From positions 3,224,001 to 3,288,000 of the forward strand of contig OZ244151.1 in the NCBI GenBank assembly GCA_965216195.1: a DNA stretch of 64,000 nt. Direction: 5' to 3'. Made by a program: the position numbers and the translations under genes. Of the stretch, positions 61,585 through 64,000 are shown in pieces (positions within the stretch are counted from its first letter, which is position 1; each line of letters begins with the position of its first letter). The notes under the pieces are model-generated. The model was not told the origin of the DNA, ran no database searches, and was given only the letters and a program-made list of their open reading frames with translations. The DNA is from Aridibacter sp965216195. Its GTDB lineage: Bacteria > Acidobacteriota > Blastocatellia > Pyrinomonadales > Pyrinomonadaceae.

Positions 61585-61953
61585 CTAATCGTACCTTTTC
61601 CAGCCAAAGTCAGCTCGATTTTTTGTTTGCGAGATTCTTTTGGGCTTTTTCTCGATATTTATCTCCACAGGCGAGGAATTTTCCGGAATTTCGATATTTC
61701 CCACCCATTCTTCCAAGACCCTCTCCAGCGGCATGCTATTTAGAGAGTTAAATCTCTTTCGGCCGTCTTTTTCGGTTTCCACCAACGACGCCGAGCGCAA
61801 AACATCCAGATGCTTCATTACATTAAAACGGGTGAGTTCTGGGAAGCTGTCTACGATCTCAGTTGTCGTTTTTTTGCCGTCACGTAGAATTTGGAGGATC
61901 TTTCTACGGGTCCCGTCAGAAAGCGCTTTCCATATCTGATCTTGCTTTTCCAT
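61585..61953 (-). CDS. ArsR-family transcriptional regulator
   Basis: A 122-residue winged-helix repressor. The DNA-binding part is QIWKALSDGTRRKILQILRD, TTTEIVDSFPELTRFNVMKH and LRSASLVETEKDGRKRFNSLN. No cysteine metal site is present, so it belongs to the non-metal branch that often accompanies SRPBCC (AHSA1) genes; none adjoins here. Upstream, 10 bases from its ATG, is a perfect GTTACGTAAA/TTTACGTAAC palindrome that probably serves as its own operator. Confidence 0.88.
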   Translation of the reverse strand: MEKQDQIWKALSDGTRRKILQILRDGKKTTTEIVDSFPELTRFNVMKHLDVLRSASLVETEKDGRKRFNSLNSMPLERVLEEWVGNIEIPENSSPVEINIEKKPKRISQTKNRADFGWKRYD

Positions 61954-61962
61954 GACATTTTC

Positions 61963-62005
61963 GTTACGTAAACTAATATTTACGTAACACAGATTGTAAC
62001 GTAAC
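61963..62005 (-). promoter_or_regulatory. Palindromic operator of the ArsR gene plus an extra half-site
   Basis: A 10-bp perfect inverted repeat GTTACGTAAA-N6-TTTACGTAAC spans 61963-61988, and a further GTAACGTAAC half-site lies at 61996-62005. It is placed directly upstream of the regulator's start codon, the usual position for autorepression. The neighbouring cyclodeaminase gene reads toward this site. Confidence 0.65.
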
Positions 62006-62040
62006 TAGCAAGAAACATCAAGAAAATCTATCCATTAGCG

Positions 62041-62976
62041 TTAAATTGTTGAGAACACAGCCTTTGCGATCATCATATCTTGAACAGCAACGCCTGTTAG
62101 ATCTGCAACAGTTATCTGATCTTCCGAAGTTCTTCCTTCTTTAGCGCCGGAAATGATATCCCCAAGCTCAATCAAGTCGGTTTCAAGTATGCTACCGGTT
62201 TCCAGGGCTTTGTATATTTCGCCCCGCTCCGTGCATTGCGAAATGCTATCGGCCACCAAGAGGTCAGCTCTTGCCAATATTTCTGATTCGAGCTCTTGTT
62301 TATGCGGTGTGTCCGAGCCGACGGCTGTAATGTGCGCTCCGCTTTGGAGACCGGGAGAAAAAAGGAGTGGCTCTTCCGTAGGTGTCGTAGTTACGATTAA
62401 GTTGCAACTAAGCAATACCTCACTTGCTGCGTCAGTTCCTTTAACGGAGAACCCTTCAGATCCCATAGCATTTCGGTAATCCTCTATCTGCTCATCACCA
62501 CGCCCCCAAACCAAGACGTCTCGACATTCCGTAATCTCTTTTAAGTACATCAATTGCAAACGCGCCTGAATTCCCGTTCCGACAATGCCAATTCTTTCGA
62601 CATCTTTTGGAGCGAGATATTTTGCGGCAATTGCGCCAGCAACGGCGGTTCGCACATCCGTAAGGTGTCCTTCATCAAGCAGGATCGAAGCGAGTTCTCC
62701 AGTTTGCTGTTTGAAGAGGAGCATCAAACCATTACTCGAAGGGATTCCGAGTTTTGAATTATCGTAAAAACCCGAGGCAATTTTAATCACATAAAATTCC
62801 TCGTTTTTGACGTAGCCGTATTTAATGTGGACATCACCTTTATCGAGAAGGAGTTCGCCGACCGGTGGAACTACAGCCTTCTTTTGAGAGTAGGAAACAA
62901 ACCCCTTTTCGATCTCGGAAATTAGATCGATTTCAGGTAAGACTTCTTTGATCTGCCTGAGCGGAATTATTTTCAT
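62041..62976 (-). CDS. Ornithine cyclodeaminase / mu-crystallin family protein
   Basis: A 311-residue NAD(P)-binding enzyme. The Rossmann motif is IGIVGTGIQARLQLMYL (about residues 129-145). The substrate domain has HIKYGYV, GLMLLFKQQTGELASILLDEG and LTDVRTAVAGAIAAKYL. AHITAVGSDTPHKQEL and the AVQDMMIAKAV end are also typical. Members deaminate ornithine to proline or reduce ketimines, for example alanine dehydrogenase-like enzymes; the substrate is undecided. It lies next to the threonine dehydratase gene on the same strand, separated by 93 bases. Confidence 0.9.
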   Translation of the reverse strand: MKIIPLRQIKEVLPEIDLISEIEKGFVSYSQKKAVVPPVGELLLDKGDVHIKYGYVKNEEFYVIKIASGFYDNSKLGIPSSNGLMLLFKQQTGELASILLDEGHLTDVRTAVAGAIAAKYLAPKDVERIGIVGTGIQARLQLMYLKEITECRDVLVWGRGDEQIEDYRNAMGSEGFSVKGTDAASEVLLSCNLIVTTTPTEEPLLFSPGLQSGAHITAVGSDTPHKQELESEILARADLLVADSISQCTERGEIYKALETGSILETDLIELGDIISGAKEGRTSEDQITVADLTGVAVQDMMIAKAVFSTI

Positions 62977-63069
62977 GCTACGTAAGTCTCCAATTTTCGC
63001 GTTGACCCAAAGGCGGAAACACGACCGCCAGGGAGTGTGCCATTTGCGAATTAATCGGTAGTTCCTAAG

Positions 63070-64000
63070 TTACCTGCTCTGTAAATCATGCACACTTGCT
63101 AGCGCACGTGTTTCTGCCTGTTGCTCGACCACCTCTTTCAAAGTCTCCACACCAATATTCGCACCACACAGAACAATCACTACGTTCTTACCCACATACC
63201 TTTCTCTGGTTTTCAAAAACCCCGCAATCGCAACGGCTGCTGCGCCTTCGATCAACATATGATGAGTATCGATAAACTCAATCAGGTTTTCCTTTATCTC
63301 GTCTTCAGTTACTGTAACCCATTCATCGACAAATTTCTGACAGGGCTCAAATGTGATTGATCCATCTTCAATTCCTCCCGCTGTTCCATCAGAAAGAGTT
63401 GGAAGCGACGGTAGATCGCCTACGAGGCTGCCTAATTCAATTGATTGGTGCATCACTTTCGAATTTTCGGGTGAACAGCCAATTATCTCTATTTCCGGAT
63501 TACGCGATTTCAAATATCCACCGATTCCCGAGATCAAACCACCGCCACCGACGGCAACGAAAACCGCATCAATTTTATCCAACTGTCGTCCTAGTTCGAC
63601 TCCAATGGTACCCTGTCCGCCGATCGTTTTCGGGTCGTTATACGGTGGGATATATTGAAGTCCGTTTTCGTCAGCGTATTTTCTTGCATAGTTTTCCGCT
63701 TCAATCGGGTCGTCTCCGTGTACGACAATCTTAGCCCCAAGCTGCTTTATTGCTTCGATTTTAGATTTACTTGCCTTCGGCGAAACAAACACCGTACCTT
63801 TTGCACCAATCTTTCGGAGTGCAAAAGCAACCGCCGCGCCATGATTTCCAGTAGAAGCTGTGACCACACCACGTTCCAATTCTTCATCCGTGAGCGACAA
63901 GATTTTATTCATTGCACCGCGAACTTTGAACGAACCCGTGTGCTGCAGATTTTCCAACTTCAGGTAAACACTTGCCCCGGTCTTTGGACCGTAAAACAGA
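63070..64000 (-). CDS. Threonine dehydratase (PLP-dependent), 5' end beyond the window
   Basis: PLP fold type II enzyme that deaminates threonine or serine. The cofactor Lys lies in TGSFKVRGAMN, right at the start of the visible part. VTASTGNHGAAVAFAL, the GGQGTIGVEL loop and the glycine-rich phosphate loop VAVGGGGLISGIGG follow. The C-terminus ends after LCGANIGVETLKEVVE, without an ACT domain, so it is the catabolic/short form. The frame is open past 64000 (YGPKTGASVYLKLEN upstream of the Lys), so the true start is outside the window; a TTG at 63957 is not a credible start. Confidence 0.9.
   Translation of the reverse strand, partial: LFYGPKTGASVYLKLENLQHTGSFKVRGAMNKILSLTDEELERGVVTASTGNHGAAVAFALRKIGAKGTVFVSPKASKSKIEAIKQLGAKIVVHGDDPIEAENYARKYADENGLQYIPPYNDPKTIGGQGTIGVELGRQLDKIDAVFVAVGGGGLISGIGGYLKSRNPEIEIIGCSPENSKVMHQSIELGSLVGDLPSLPTLSDGTAGGIEDGSITFEPCQKFVDEWVTVTEDEIKENLIEFIDTHHMLIEGAAAVAIAGFLKTRERYVGKNVVIVLCGANIGVETLKEVVEQQAETRALASVHDLQSR

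Overview
The window looks like a chromosomal segment of an acidobacterium, most likely of the class Blastocatellia (Pyrinomonadaceae-like). This is an inference from gene content. There is a complete Alternative Complex III operon fused to a caa3-type oxidase operon, futalosine-route menaquinone synthesis (MqnE), an Oar-like TonB-dependent receptor, a Gram-negative envelope (LpxL-like acyltransferase, LolA-like proteins) and many short dispersed palindromic repeats between genes. No rRNA, tRNA, phage or CRISPR was seen.

Layout. 0-9 kb: start of ettA, a rhodanese-domain lipoprotein whose catalytic cysteine codon is an in-frame TGA (candidate selenoprotein), purF, a frameshifted M14 carboxypeptidase, a lipid A-type acyltransferase, a sugar-nucleotide epimerase, an RDD membrane protein, tyrS and proC. 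9-20 kb: small conserved genes (DUF4287/DUF5655, YjbR, DUF72), mqnE, then dapA, a Y1 (IS200/RAYT-like) transposase in a nest of palindromes, a frameshifted uridine kinase, dapD, an aminotransferase, asd and purB, which together cover part of the lysine/diaminopimelate and purine pathways. 20-24.7 kb: purS, purQ, a DedA protein and a ROK protein.

24.9-38.7 kb is the respiratory block, all on the + strand: actA-actB-actC-actD-actE-actF, a one-helix companion protein, a SCO copper chaperone, then ctaC-ctaD-ctaE-ctaF, closed by a strong hairpin terminator. ACIII oxidises menaquinol and the A2-type caa3 oxidase reduces oxygen. Their contiguity suggests a supercomplex. 38.8-41.7 kb holds a LolB/DUF4292-like lipoprotein, a LolD-like ATPase, a tiny membrane protein and a LolA-like protein, possibly an envelope lipoprotein/lipid transport set.

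41.7-48 kb: a radical SAM protein, two SAM-dependent transferase-fold proteins, an MscS channel and a two-component system whose own promoter carries three helically phased TGTTACA repeats. 48-60.4 kb: a large TonB-dependent receptor followed by an exported peptidase, two sodium-type carboxylate/amino-acid transporters, an exported hydrolase, a D-aminoacylase and a beta-propeller protein, which reads as a peptide/amino-acid scavenging cluster. 60.5-64 kb: YbjQ, an unknown protein, an ArsR regulator with a palindromic operator, an ornithine cyclodeaminase-family enzyme and a threonine dehydratase cut by the window end.

Main points for follow-up: the possible Sec-containing rhodanese at 308-853; the transposase flanked by GTC-n-GAA-n-GAC palindromes whose orientation mostly flips across the gene; the phased repeats of the two-component promoter; and the Lol-like cluster. 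Two genes carry apparent 1-base deletions, so base-level sequence quality should be kept in mind.
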